This document shows, piece after piece, positions 33,277 through 42,454 of a DNA stretch of 64,000 bases. Location of the stretch: positions 1 through 64,000 of the forward strand of contig NZ_NHTN01000009.1 of the NCBI RefSeq assembly GCF_002167005.1, written 5' to 3'. Numbering within the stretch: the first letter of the stretch is position 1; each line of letters begins with the position of its first letter. Under the pieces are notes generated by a model. The model had not been told where the DNA came from, did not search any database, and was given only the letters and a program-made list of their open reading frames with translations. Both the position numbers and the translations under genes were made by a program. The DNA comes from Indiicoccus explosivorum (lineage in GTDB: Bacteria > Bacillota > Bacilli > Bacillales_A > Planococcaceae).

Positions 33277-34617
33277 TCAATCTGCAGAAGCAGGAAGCCA
33301 TGTGGCAAGTTCCGGAAATGCGATCAGCAGCCCACAGACGACCAACATCGCGACAGCTGCAAACACGAATGCGATTTTGAATATCGATTCAGACCGGATT
33401 CCGCTCACACCGGCGACAGCATAGACACTTAACCCAACTGGAGGTGTAATGAGACCGATTGTACAAATTACTGAGATGAAGACCCCAAACCACAATACAT
33501 CCACTTGGATTTCCTGGATGATCGGAAAAATGACCGGTATGGACATCAGGATGACCGCAGCCCCTTCAATGAACATAAACATGACGAATAGAACTGTCGA
33601 AATTGCGATAAGCACTAAAACCGGGGAACCCATAATCGGTTCAAGGAATCCGATAAGTGTCCGTGGCAGCAAAGAAAGCGAAACAAAACGGCCAAAGATC
33701 TGAGCGCCGATCATGATCAGCATGACCATACCGGTCAGCTTAACGGTTTCAAACAATGAATCCCGAAAAAACCGTAAATTTACACGACCGAGCACAAGTG
33801 CCGCCAAGAGCCCGACAAATGCTCCGACAGCTCCAGCTTCCGTCGGTGTAAATATGCCGGAATAGATACCGCCAAAAATGATCAGCATAATCAAAATAGC
33901 GATAATGCTGCTGACTATCAGCTTAAATATAGAAGGTTTTTGTTCTTCTTCAACGGTTGCCGCAATTTCTGGAACAGCCCTCTCTTCTTTATTAATCGGT
34001 TGTTTTTTCAAACCTATTCTGAAATAGACGAGCATTACGAGAATATAGACAACCATTACAAGGATACCGGGAATAAACGCTCCAATGAATAAACTGCCTA
34101 CTGGTGTTTCGGTCGCAACTCCGTACAGAATGAGAATGATGCTGGGCGGAATAATTCCGGATAAAGATCCGCCGGAAGCGGCAACAGCACCGGCCAGCTC
34201 CGGACTATATCCATGCTTCCGAAGTTCTGGCATCGCGACTTGCCCTAAAGAAGCAGCTGTGGCAGTACCAGAACCAGAAACAGCACCCAATACGCCTCCG
34301 ACCATTAATGTCAGTACTCCAAGCAAGCTGTTCTTCCCTTTGGAAGCTCTGTGTACAATATAAAAAATGTCTTGGACCAGTCCTGACTGTAGAATAAACT
34401 GAGCCATTAGCACAAAAAGCGGAATCGTTGTCAACGTGTAACTGGCGACCCGGTTAAAGGGCTCATTCCCAAGTAATCCAGGCAGAAAATCGAAGCCTTC
34501 CAGTAGAATCAATCCCACCACACCGCTGGTGAGGAGGATGGAATGGATATACATTCCTGCTACCAGCAGAATGATAATCCCTGCCAGAATGATGCCAATG
34601 ACGATTAAATTGTCCAT
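33277..34617 (-). CDS. dctM: TRAP transporter large permease (DctM)
   Basis: The 446-residue membrane protein has about twelve hydrophobic helices and typical DctM blocks: GVLGAVSGSGTATAASLGQVAMPELRKHGYSPELAGAVAASGGSLSGIIPPSIILILYG near residue 115 and PVIFPIIQEIQVDVLWFGVFISVICTIGLITPPVGLSVYAVAG near the end. It forms the transport channel with DctQ. A stable hairpin separates it from dctP upstream, likely making it less abundant than the binding protein. Confidence 0.93.
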   Translation of the reverse strand: MDNLIVIGIILAGIIILLVAGMYIHSILLTSGVVGLILLEGFDFLPGLLGNEPFNRVASYTLTTIPLFVLMAQFILQSGLVQDIFYIVHRASKGKNSLLGVLTLMVGGVLGAVSGSGTATAASLGQVAMPELRKHGYSPELAGAVAASGGSLSGIIPPSIILILYGVATETPVGSLFIGAFIPGILVMVVYILVMLVYFRIGLKKQPINKEERAVPEIAATVEEEQKPSIFKLIVSSIIAILIMLIIFGGIYSGIFTPTEAGAVGAFVGLLAALVLGRVNLRFFRDSLFETVKLTGMVMLIMIGAQIFGRFVSLSLLPRTLIGFLEPIMGSPVLVLIAISTVLFVMFMFIEGAAVILMSIPVIFPIIQEIQVDVLWFGVFISVICTIGLITPPVGLSVYAVAGVSGIRSESIFKIAFVFAAVAMLVVCGLLIAFPELATWLPASAD

Positions 34618-34645
34618 ACCGGACCACCCTTCACGTGAATGTATA

Positions 34646-34683
34646 AAAAGGGGAACATTTATCCTCTTTGCTGTCCCCCTTTT
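34646..34683 (-). terminator. Intercistronic hairpin between dctP and dctM
   Basis: On the minus strand AAAAGGGGGACA pairs with TGTTCCCCTTTT (one mismatch) over a 14-base loop and ends in TTTTT. Placed between binding protein and permease genes it probably acts as a partial terminator or 3-prime stabiliser of dctP mRNA. Confidence 0.7.
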
Positions 34684-34701
34684 GCCATTGCTTAGCAGTT
34701 A

Positions 34702-35811
34702 TCAAAGATCCATGACAGCTTCCGGGACTTCCCCGCCTTCTTCAATGATCAAATCGCGCCATGTGCGTACCAGTTCGTATCCTGGAAGTCCATTGGATTC
34801 CAAGAGTTCTGCGTAATCAACCCAGGTTTCTACAATCCCTTCATTAAAATGTTCCTGGACTGCCGGATCTAAATCTGCAAAATCCACAAATTCACCGCCG
34901 GCTGCTTCGTTTTCAGCAACCATTTCTTCTGCACGTTCATTCCAAATCGAAATTGTTTCTCCAAAGATATCTTCGTGTGCTTGTACCATCGCTTCTTGTA
35001 CGTCTTCAGGTAATTCAGCCCAGCGTTCTTCGTCCATTCCGATAAACGCATTGAAGTGACCGAAATTCACACCGGTCAATGTATAAGTGAATAAGTCTTG
35101 AAATCCATAACCGGACCAGTCGGCTATGCTGTAGAAGCTTCCATCGAATGCTCCTCGGCTGAGAGCGTCATACATTTCAACAGCTGGCATTGTCACACTG
35201 TCAATACCAGTTTTTTCAGCATAGACTTCATGAATTCTGGATGGTGTCCGAAGGGATGTGCCGACCACGTCTTCCACTGTGTTGAACTCCTTTCCGGTAG
35301 TAGAAATCGAATATTCCTGCGTAGTAGAGATCGGGAATACTTTAAAGTCAGCGAATTGCATGTCAAAGTAAGTCTGCCCATCCGCCAGTTCCTCTTCGCT
35401 CTCAAGCAACTGTCTCCATGCGTTTGAAGCGATTTCAGTGTTCGAATAACTTAACGGCAGCATGGTGACTTCCGCCATCGGAAACTGATCAGGCTGGTAG
35501 ATCGGCAATATGATTCCTACATCAATCGTTCCGTCCAGCACCGCTTTCCCCTCATCCGGAACGGACACCAGCTCCCCGCCTGTGAATGTTTCAAACTCCA
35601 CTTGGCCGTCTGTCAATTCTTCGACACGTTCCATCCATGGAACCATTGCACCTTCCCACCAGGCGTGCTGGGCACTAAGACCAGTAGCTGCCCGAAGTGT
35701 GATTGTCTCTTCTCCTTCTGCGCCCCCTCCGGCTTCATCTTCTCCACAACCGCTCAACAAAAGCGCTCCGCTCATCCCCATAATAAGTACGCCTGATTTG
35801 AGAAGTTCCAT
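34702..35811 (-). CDS. dctP: TRAP transporter substrate-binding lipoprotein (DctP)
   Basis: A 369-residue protein with a lipoprotein signal (lipobox LLSGC near residue 22) and a DctP-type binding domain (ITLRAATGLSAQHAWWEGAMVPWMERVEELTDGQVEFETFTGGELV). The Arg of LRTPSRIHEVYAEKTGI near residue 195 is in the position that usually binds the carboxylate. It captures the substrate outside the cell. GGGGG precedes the ATG. A perfect cre-type site lies 25 bases upstream, so glucose repression through CcpA is probable. Confidence 0.92.
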   Translation of the reverse strand: MELLKSGVLIMGMSGALLLSGCGEDEAGGGAEGEETITLRAATGLSAQHAWWEGAMVPWMERVEELTDGQVEFETFTGGELVSVPDEGKAVLDGTIDVGIILPIYQPDQFPMAEVTMLPLSYSNTEIASNAWRQLLESEEELADGQTYFDMQFADFKVFPISTTQEYSISTTGKEFNTVEDVVGTSLRTPSRIHEVYAEKTGIDSVTMPAVEMYDALSRGAFDGSFYSIADWSGYGFQDLFTYTLTGVNFGHFNAFIGMDEERWAELPEDVQEAMVQAHEDIFGETISIWNERAEEMVAENEAAGGEFVDFADLDPAVQEHFNEGIVETWVDYAELLESNGLPGYELVRTWRDLIIEEGGEVPEAVMDL

Positions 35812-35835
35812 AAAATTACCCCCTGTTTCATTTTT

Positions 35836-35849
35836 TGTAAACGCTTACA
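35836..35849. promoter_or_regulatory. cre site (CcpA operator) upstream of dctP
   Basis: TGTAAACGCTTACA matches the cre consensus of Bacillales closely, as a near-perfect palindrome, and is 25 bases before the dctP start codon. It indicates carbon catabolite repression of substrate uptake. Confidence 0.8.
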
Positions 35850-35860
35850 TTAAGGAGTGG

Positions 35861-36637
35861 TTATTTCCCTGTAAATTCCGGCTTCCGCTTTTCCAGAAAA
35901 GCAGCCACCCCTTCTCTGTGGTCTTTTGTTTGCAGTAATAGAGCTTGGATCATATTTTCCTGCATAAATGCTGTTTCATGGTGAAGCTCGTTTACATGAT
36001 TGATTAAGTATTTGACGTATTTATTACTGAGCGCTGGTCCCTCTACAACGAATTTCGCAAATTCAGCCGCTTCTGCAGTCACATTATCCGAAACAATCCG
36101 GTTAATGATTCCATGTTTAAATGCCGTTTCTGCTGGAATTACTTTTCCTGAAGAAATCCACTCTTTTGCAATCGGTTTAGACACCCGCTCGGCTAACTGC
36201 TTGATCAGGCCTAGGTCGGGAATTAACCCGATGTTAGAAAAGCTCAAAGCGAATTTAGCATCCCTGCCTGCGACAATGAAATCAGCCGCCAGAGCCAGGC
36301 TAAATCCTGCACCGGCTGCATATCCGTGTACTGCGGCAACTACATACTTATCCATCTCAATCAGTTTTCTTGATAATCCCGAAACATAATTGATCCAATT
36401 CGCTGTTTCAGCAGCGGATTCCAGCTGCTGCATAGATGCGATATCGCCTCCGGCACAAAATGCTTTCCCCTCTCCTGATAGCAGGATGACTTTGACAGTC
36501 TCATCACTTTCAAGATGGTCCAAGGCGCTCAGCACAGAAGCGACCATTTCTTTAGAAAGAGCGTTCAATTTTTCTGGCCGGTTCAGTCGGAGATAACCAA
36601 TTCCCTCATTTATCTCCGTTACTGCAAGACTTTCCAT
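35861..36637 (-). CDS. Enoyl-CoA isomerase/hydratase family protein, PaaG-like
   Basis: A 258-residue crotonase-fold protein with AFCAGGDIASMQQL (oxyanion site) and VHGYAAGAGFSLALAADFIVAG followed by FSNIGLIPDLGL. The first hydratase glutamate is replaced by Ser and the second region has the D-x-G pattern of PaaG-type isomerases, so double-bond migration or ring isomerisation is more likely than hydration. AAAGGAGG precedes the ATG at 36637. Its stop lies 49 bases before the dctP start, across the cre site. Confidence 0.85.
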   Translation of the reverse strand: MESLAVTEINEGIGYLRLNRPEKLNALSKEMVASVLSALDHLESDETVKVILLSGEGKAFCAGGDIASMQQLESAAETANWINYVSGLSRKLIEMDKYVVAAVHGYAAGAGFSLALAADFIVAGRDAKFALSFSNIGLIPDLGLIKQLAERVSKPIAKEWISSGKVIPAETAFKHGIINRIVSDNVTAEAAEFAKFVVEGPALSNKYVKYLINHVNELHHETAFMQENMIQALLLQTKDHREGVAAFLEKRKPEFTGK

Positions 36638-36664
36638 TTCGGGTCCTCCTTTCATCACATTTAT

Positions 36665-37645
36665 TCATGGAATAACCACTAATTTCCCGTATGTCCGCCG
36701 GCTTCCGAGCTGTTCAAGTGCATCTGGTACTTGTTCGAACGGATATTCTTTGAACACTAATGGACGAATCAATCCCTGTTCGTAAAAATCCATCAGTTCC
36801 CGATGCGCTGCCATCACTTTTTCGGGATATAGATTGCGAAAAAGACCAAAATGCACTCCCATAATTGAGTAATTTTTGATAAGAGCATGATTGGTCGGTG
36901 CCTCTGCAATGCGCCCGCCAGCAAACCCGATGACCAGCAGACGGCCTTCAAAGGCGATGCATTTTCTTGAACGATCAAACGTATCGCCTCCGACCGGGTC
37001 AAAAATGACATCCGCTCCTTTTCCGTTCGTTGCTTCTTTAACTATTGCTACGAAATCCGACTCCCGGTAATTCACCGCAATATCTGCACCCAGCTGTTTG
37101 CATACCGCTAGTTTTTCATCACTGCCAGCCGTGGCAATTACCGTCGCACCCATCGCTTTTCCCACTTGAATCGCAGCAGAACCGACTCCGCCTGAACCTG
37201 CATGGATAAGAAGCACCTCTGCTTTTTTTAACTTGGCTGTCCGGTGAAGCGCGAAGTACGCGGTCTGGTAAGTGATGAATAAGGAGCCTGCTTCTGCGGC
37301 CGGGAAAGCATCCGGAATCGGAAAGACGTGGTCTTGCGGGACAACCACCCATTCGGCAAGTCCTCCGTTTGGCAGCATCGGCGTGGCGATGACACGCTGA
37401 CCGATATTCACATCCACCCGTTGCCCAGCCATTTCAATGGTTCCGGCTACTTCCGCTCCCGGCGTGAAGGGCAGCGGTGGTTCTTCTTGGTACTTCCCCT
37501 GGCATTGCAGGATATCAAAAAAGTTGAGTGCCGCAGCTTCTACACGAACCAATACCTCATTCGTGCCAGGTTCCGGTTTAGGAACTTCTGATAATTCAAG
37601 CGCTTCTCTCGGCTCTCCTAGTTTAGCCACTTGCCATGCCCTCAC
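36665..37645 (-). CDS. Quinone oxidoreductase-like MDR dehydrogenase
   Basis: The 326-residue protein belongs to the medium-chain dehydrogenase superfamily without zinc ligands: ALNFFDILQCQGKYQEEPPLPFTPGAEVAGTI, then the NADPH-binding HAGSGGVGSAAIQVGKAMGATVIATAGSDEK and a DPVGGD motif. Such enzymes reduce enones, quinones or 2-enoyl thioesters with NADPH. It may reduce an unsaturated CoA intermediate here. It follows the acyl-CoA dehydrogenase gene by about 40 bases in the same operon. Confidence 0.88.
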   Translation of the reverse strand: MRAWQVAKLGEPREALELSEVPKPEPGTNEVLVRVEAAALNFFDILQCQGKYQEEPPLPFTPGAEVAGTIEMAGQRVDVNIGQRVIATPMLPNGGLAEWVVVPQDHVFPIPDAFPAAEAGSLFITYQTAYFALHRTAKLKKAEVLLIHAGSGGVGSAAIQVGKAMGATVIATAGSDEKLAVCKQLGADIAVNYRESDFVAIVKEATNGKGADVIFDPVGGDTFDRSRKCIAFEGRLLVIGFAGGRIAEAPTNHALIKNYSIMGVHFGLFRNLYPEKVMAAHRELMDFYEQGLIRPLVFKEYPFEQVPDALEQLGSRRTYGKLVVIP

Positions 37646-37684
37646 TCTATCTCCCCTTTCTGCTTTCTGACCCTGCTCATGGAT

Positions 37685-38893
37685 TCACTTGAGCTGCTCA
37701 CGCAGTTCAAGCCGTCCGATATCACGCAAGTGAACCTGATCAGGTCCATCTACGAGCCGCAGTGTCCGTGCATTCGCCCAATGTGCTGCCAGCGGGAAAT
37801 CATCAGAAACACCTGCGCCGCCAAACACTTGAATGGCTCGATCAATGACATTCAATGAAACACGGGGCGCCGCGATTTTAATCATGGCAATCTCCTTTCT
37901 GGCCGCTTTCGCTCCTTCTGTATCGATTTTATGCGCTGCATGCAGCGTGAGAAGACGGGCCTGCTCAATCTCAATCCGGCTTTCCGCAATGACTTCCCGG
38001 ATCACGTCTTTTTCAGCCAGCGTCGAGCCGAATGCTTCCCTTTCCGAAGCCCTCTTACACAATAAATCCAGTGCACGCTCCGCCGCTCCGATTGCCCGCA
38101 TACAATGGTGGATTCTGCCTGGGCCGAGCCTTCCTTGCGCGATTTCGAACCCTCTTCCTTCGCCGAGCAGAATGTTGTCGACTGGTACGCGGACATTATT
38201 GTAATGCACTTCCGCATGTCCATGAGGAGCGTGATCGTAACCGAAAACCGGCAAAAAACGTTTCACTTCCACTCCCGGTGTATCAAACGGCACAAGCACC
38301 ATGGACTGTTGCTGATGTCTCGGCGCATCAGGATCGGTTTTCCCCATGACAATGGCAATTTTGCAGCGTGGATCCATGGCCCCCGAACTCCACCACTTTT
38401 TCGCGTTAATCACGTATTCATCGCCATCCCGTACAATGCTGCCTTGAATATTGGTTGCATCCGATGAGGCCACTTCAGGTTCGGTCATGGAAAAGCAGGA
38501 CCGGATCTCCCCTTCCAGCAGCGGTTCCAGCCACTGTTTTTTCTGTTCCTCAGTCCCGTACTTGACGAACACTTCCATGTTTCCGGTATCCGGCGCATTA
38601 CAGTTGAAGATTTCCGGTGCCATCAGCGACCGACCCATGATCTCGCATAAATGGGCATATTCGTAATTTGAAAGTCCGGCTCCATATTCAGTGTCGGGCA
38701 AGAACAGATTCCAAAGTCCCGCGGCTTTCGCTTTGCCCTTCAGTTCTTCTACAATGGGCGGAATTGTCCAGCGATCCTCTGCTTTATCCAGATACTCTTC
38801 CACTTGTGCTTCATTGGGATAAATATATTCCTCCATGAACCCGATCAGTTTCTGTTGCAGCTCTGTTGCTTTTGGTGATAGTTCCTTAAGCAT
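37685..38893 (-). CDS. Acyl-CoA dehydrogenase family protein, ACAD10/11-like
   Basis: A 402-residue flavoprotein with [18 protein letters not shown] (FAD and substrate region), [28 protein letters not shown] and a C-terminal [42 protein letters not shown]. The [13 protein letters not shown] ending and [17 protein letters not shown] are typical of the ACAD10/11-LvaC group, which act on phosphorylated 4-hydroxyacyl-CoA rather than doing plain alpha-beta desaturation. The ATG at 38893 was chosen because an earlier ATG abuts the ribosome site. The partner kinase is encoded at 28562. Confidence 0.85.
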   Translation of the reverse strand: MLKELSPKATELQQKLIGFMEEYIYPNEAQVEEYLDKAEDRWTIPPIVEELKGKAKAAGLWNLFLPDTEYGAGLSNYEYAHLCEIMGRSLMAPEIFNCNAPDTGNMEVFVKYGTEEQKKQWLEPLLEGEIRSCFSMTEPEVASSDATNIQGSIVRDGDEYVINAKKWWSSGAMDPRCKIAIVMGKTDPDAPRHQQQSMVLVPFDTPGVEVKRFLPVFGYDHAPHGHAEVHYNNVRVPVDNILLGEGRGFEIAQGRLGPGRIHHCMRAIGAAERALDLLCKRASEREAFGSTLAEKDVIREVIAESRIEIEQARLLTLHAAHKIDTEGAKAARKEIAMIKIAAPRVSLNVIDRAIQVFGGAGVSDDFPLAAHWANARTLRLVDGPDQVHLRDIGRLELREQLK

Positions 38894-38906
38894 CCCAATC
38901 ATCCCC

Positions 38907-40475
38907 CTATTGTTTTAATTTATTTTTCATGATTTTCCCCGATGCATTGCGAGGAAGACTTTCCAATATCTCGATTTTTCCCGGCACTTTGTATTTTGCC
39001 AGTGACTTCCGGCAATGTTCAGTCAGAGCCGGTAAACTTTCTTCGGTAAGATTCGGTCCGACGACGAACGCCTTCACGGTTTCCCCGAAAACCGGATCCG
39101 GTTCCCCTACCACTGCTGCTTCCACCACATCCGGGTGTTCTTTTAAAACATCTTCCACTTCAATTGAAAATATCTTTTCTCCCGCCCGGTTGATCATGTC
39201 TTTTTTCCGATCCCGGATATAAATGTATTGCTCTTCGTCCATCATCCCTAAATCCCCGGAATGCCAGAATCCGTCAGTAAAGTTTTTCTCGTTCGCTTCC
39301 GGGTTTTCCCAATACTCTTTAATCACCATCGGCCCCTTAATATAAAGTTCGCCAATTTCTCCCGGTGAGCATTCATTTCCTTCTGCATCCATTATTTTGA
39401 TGGCGGCCCCATGCACTGGCCGACCGACCGATGTCACCTTTGAAGCGGGATAAGATACAGGCATCAATGTGGCAGGAGATGTCGTTTCCGTCGCCCCATA
39501 AGCATTATGTAATTCGGCATTCGGAAATGCTTCTGCAAGCATCGCAAACGTCTGCTGGTAAATGGGCGAACCACCGAACGCCACTTTCTTCACGAAAGAA
39601 AATGAATGGTTTTTGAACTCCTCGCTCGTGGACATCATGATGAAGATAGTCGGCACGTTAAACAGGAAATCAATATCATGGCTGACAACCGTCCGAATGT
39701 ACTCCTCGTTCTGATAGCGCTTCATGCTGTAGGCCGTCCCTCCCGCATAGAGGATATGGAGCAACTGTCCGACCAGCCCAGTGACATGGAACATCGGCAC
39801 AGCAATCAATGTCTTCAGCTGATGGCCCGTTTTGAAAATGGTCTTATAGTTCAAAACGCTATGTATCACATTAGCATGGGCCAAAACCGCTCCTTTCGGC
39901 CGACCTGTCGTTCCTGAAGTGTATAGAATAAAAGCTCCGTCTTCTTCATCGATATTTGCCTCACGGTAGCTCGGTTCACCGGAAAGTAATTCTCCGAAAG
40001 TGTCCTCGCCGTCAATGACGAATACCTGCAGACCTTCAGCTGCCTCTGCTTCAGCTGTAAATTCCGCAGCCCTTACTTTGTCCATGTGTTCTTCTTCGCC
40101 GATAAGCACTTTAGGTCCCGAATGGCTAAGGATATAACCGATCTCTTCTGCTGCCAGCTTCACGTTGATCGGCACCAGCATTGCCCCCGCTTTTGCACAG
40201 GCAAAGACTAACAAAGGAAATTCATACCGGTTTCCGATTAAGGCGGCGATGCGGTCCCCTTTTTCAATTCCACACTTTTTTTGAAGATTTGCGGCCAGGG
40301 AAGACGAAAGTCTGTCCAGTTCTCCATAAGACAACCGTTTTGCTTCCGTCACAATGGCTGCTTTTTCTCCAAATTTCTTGACGTTGGCTTTAAGCAAATC
40401 ACCAATCGTTTTCGGACGGTTTTTAAATACCTGCATCCCCTCTCTCCCGAACAAAGTAACGGAATTCAGCTCCAT
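38907..40475 (-). CDS. AMP-forming long-chain-type acyl-CoA ligase
   Basis: A 522-residue adenylate-forming enzyme with [11 protein letters not shown] (185-195), [40 protein letters not shown] and the C-terminal [13 protein letters not shown] with the catalytic Lys. It attaches CoA to a carboxylic acid. It differs clearly from the ligase at 26144, so the two may serve different acids. AGGAGG precedes the ATG. It is the first gene behind the promoter-palindrome at 40564-40592, and the acyl-CoA dehydrogenase gene follows 13 bases later. Confidence 0.9.
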   Translation of the reverse strand: MELNSVTLFGREGMQVFKNRPKTIGDLLKANVKKFGEKAAIVTEAKRLSYGELDRLSSSLAANLQKKCGIEKGDRIAALIGNRYEFPLLVFACAKAGAMLVPINVKLAAEEIGYILSHSGPKVLIGEEEHMDKVRAAEFTAEAEAAEGLQVFVIDGEDTFGELLSGEPSYREANIDEEDGAFILYTSGTTGRPKGAVLAHANVIHSVLNYKTIFKTGHQLKTLIAVPMFHVTGLVGQLLHILYAGGTAYSMKRYQNEEYIRTVVSHDIDFLFNVPTIFIMMSTSEEFKNHSFSFVKKVAFGGSPIYQQTFAMLAEAFPNAELHNAYGATETTSPATLMPVSYPASKVTSVGRPVHGAAIKIMDAEGNECSPGEIGELYIKGPMVIKEYWENPEANEKNFTDGFWHSGDLGMMDEEQYIYIRDRKKDMINRAGEKIFSIEVEDVLKEHPDVVEAAVVGEPDPVFGETVKAFVVGPNLTEESLPALTEHCRKSLAKYKVPGKIEILESLPRNASGKIMKNKLKQ

Positions 40476-40563
40476 GCAAAATCCTCCTTCTGCTCTTCTC
40501 TGAAAGCCCTTTCATTTATCAAGTTTAAGTGCTCAGAATGTTTTTAAATGGTAATTGTAAAAA

Positions 40564-40592
40564 AGTATACAGGTTATTTTTTTAAATAACAA
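40564..40592 (-). promoter_or_regulatory. Promoter with embedded palindrome ahead of the ligase operon
   Basis: On the minus strand TTGTTA (40587-40592) and TATACT (40564-40569) are 17 bases apart. A perfect palindrome GTTATTTttttAAATAAC (40573-40590) fills the spacer and enters the -35, an ideal repressor site. The leader is about 85 bases. Confidence 0.7.
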
Positions 40593-40707
40593 GTGAATTT
40601 TCGAATTATTATAAATATTTTATCAATATACTTTCTATTGTGTATGCTTAAGGATTTTACGTTTAAAAAAGGAAGTCTCCTATAATTTCATATTTGTTTT
40701 CAATCTA

Positions 40708-40742
40708 AAAAAACCGCCCTCGGATTCTTTAAGGACGGTTTT
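40708..40742 (-). terminator. Terminator after crotonase-fold gene
   Basis: On the minus strand AAAACCGTCC pairs, with one mismatch, with GGGCGGTTTT, followed by a run of T. It separates the thiolase operon from the ligase operon. Confidence 0.78.
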
Positions 40743-40755
40743 TCCGGATTATTTT

Positions 40756-41562
40756 TTAAAAAAAATCCGGTAAATCACTTGTTTTCAATGGAAATGAGGC
40801 AGGACGTTTTTCGATAAATGACTGAATTCCTTCGCTTGCATCCTGGTGACTGCCTGCCCAATGAAGGAATTTGGATTCAACCAAATGTGAAACATGAGGA
40901 TGATCCGTCCCTAGCATCCGCCACAGTAATTGCCGGGTGAATCCGTTTGATGTGGCTGCCGTGTTCACTACGATTTCTTTAGCGATTTCGAGCGCTTTTT
41001 CAAGGGGATTCTGTGAGGCATATTGTACTAAACCCGATGCAATCGCTTCTTCCGCCGGTATGTAGCGGCCGGTCAATGTCCATTCAAGTGCTTTGCCGAT
41101 TCCGACGATGCGCGGCAGAAACCAGCCTGATGCCGCTTCCGGCCCGATGCCGCGGCGGCCGAAGACAAAGCCGATTTTTGCGTCTTGCTGAAGAATTCGG
41201 ATATCCATCGGCAATGTCATCGTGAGGCCTATACCGACAGCAGCTCCGTTTATTGCGGCGATGATTGGTTTTTTCATGTCATATACTTGAATACTGACCT
41301 GTCCGCCAAGATCCCGGTACTCTTCCGGTGATTCCTCAGAAGCAAACGTTGCACCTCCCTCTGACAAATCCATGCCGGCACAGAATGCCCGGCCATTTCC
41401 TGTGACGATGATTACCCGCACGTCATCGTTCTGGTCCGCTTCCTGGTAAGCATGAAGCAATTCGCTGTTCATTTTTACGGTGTACGCGTTCATTTTGTCC
41501 GGCCGGTTTAACGTCAAAATTAAGACGCCATCATTCAGTTCCGTCTTAATCGTTTCGTACAA
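40756..41562 (-). CDS. Crotonase-fold enoyl-CoA hydratase/isomerase
   Basis: A 268-residue protein: GRAFCAGMDLSEGGATF (oxyanion site), NGAAVGIGLTMTLPMDIRIL, then FGRRGIGPEAASGWFLPRIVGIGKALEWTLTGR. The RRGIGPEA-S-x-x-x-LPR pattern has one Glu and fits a group often annotated as enoyl-CoA isomerases or hydratases. Together with the two other crotonase-fold genes it gives the island three distinct activities. Its start overlaps the nitronate monooxygenase stop by 17 bases, indicating translational coupling. Confidence 0.87.
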   Translation of the reverse strand: MYETIKTELNDGVLILTLNRPDKMNAYTVKMNSELLHAYQEADQNDDVRVIIVTGNGRAFCAGMDLSEGGATFASEESPEEYRDLGGQVSIQVYDMKKPIIAAINGAAVGIGLTMTLPMDIRILQQDAKIGFVFGRRGIGPEAASGWFLPRIVGIGKALEWTLTGRYIPAEEAIASGLVQYASQNPLEKALEIAKEIVVNTAATSNGFTRQLLWRMLGTDHPHVSHLVESKFLHWAGSHQDASEGIQSFIEKRPASFPLKTSDLPDFF

Positions 41563-42454
41563 GGCTTTTCACTCCCTCCCTGTATTCGCTGTCCAGCGAT
41601 TCCACAATCTCTCCGATAGTCTCCCGTTTCGTCACTGCTGTAACTCCATGCCCGGCTGACCAGACGTCGCGCCATGCTTTCACGTTCACCAAGTGGGACA
41701 GGTCCACTTCCTTCTTCGGCTTCAGGTTCGCAGGATCAATCCCCTGCTTCAGGAGACTCGGAATCAGGATATTCGCAGACACCCCACTGAAAGCATCTGT
41801 GTATAAAATATCTTCTGTATTCGAATCGATCACCATTTGTTTATAGTCCTCTTGCGCATCACTTTCTTCTGCTGCCAGGAACCGGGTACCCATGTAAGCA
41901 TAATCAGCCCCCATCAGACGGGCCGCCGCCACATCCGCCCCAGTGGAGATGGAGCCCGAGAGGATGACTGTTCCGCTGTAAAACTGTTTGACCGCCGCGA
42001 TGAACGCGAAAGGGTTCAATGTTCCGCCATGGCCACCCGCGCCCGCACAGACGAGAATCAGGCCATCGACTCCGCTTTCTGCCGCCTTTCGTGCATGGCG
42101 GATGTTCGCCACATCGGAATACACCAAGCCGCCATATCCATGTACGATCTCGATGACTTCCCCCGGTGCTCCAAGCGAGGTGATGACAATCGGCGGTTCA
42201 TGCTGCCGGATCAGTTCCACGTCCTCATCATAGCGTTTGTTTGATTTCCGGTGCGAAATCAAGTTGACCGCCCAAGGCTTGTCTTCCAGTTCCGCTTTCA
42301 CTTGGCGCAGCCAATCTGCGCACGCGGATGCGGGGCGGGCGTTCAGCAAGGGGAAGCTCCCGATCACACCAGCCCGGCTGGCGGCAATGGTCATGGCGGG
42401 ATTAGAAACGAGAAACATCGGCGCTACAATCACCGGCAGCTTAAGCACGTTCAA
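41546..42454 (-). CDS. Nitronate monooxygenase / 2-nitropropane dioxygenase family
   Basis: A 302-residue FMN-binding TIM-barrel with LPVIVAPMFLVSNPAMTIAASRAGVIGSFPLLNAR, VCAGAGGHGG and GADYAYMGTRFLA, the family pattern. Members detoxify propionate 3-nitronate, while relatives reduce enoyl thioesters, and the latter would fit an acyl-CoA operon. The start is TTG at 42454, overlapping the thiolase stop; a GTG at 42448 is an alternative. Its stop overlaps the crotonase-fold start. Confidence 0.85.
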   Translation of the reverse strand: MNVLKLPVIVAPMFLVSNPAMTIAASRAGVIGSFPLLNARPASACADWLRQVKAELEDKPWAVNLISHRKSNKRYDEDVELIRQHEPPIVITSLGAPGEVIEIVHGYGGLVYSDVANIRHARKAAESGVDGLILVCAGAGGHGGTLNPFAFIAAVKQFYSGTVILSGSISTGADVAAARLMGADYAYMGTRFLAAEESDAQEDYKQMVIDSNTEDILYTDAFSGVSANILIPSLLKQGIDPANLKPKKEVDLSHLVNVKAWRDVWSAGHGVTAVTKRETIGEIVESLDSEYREGVKSLVRND

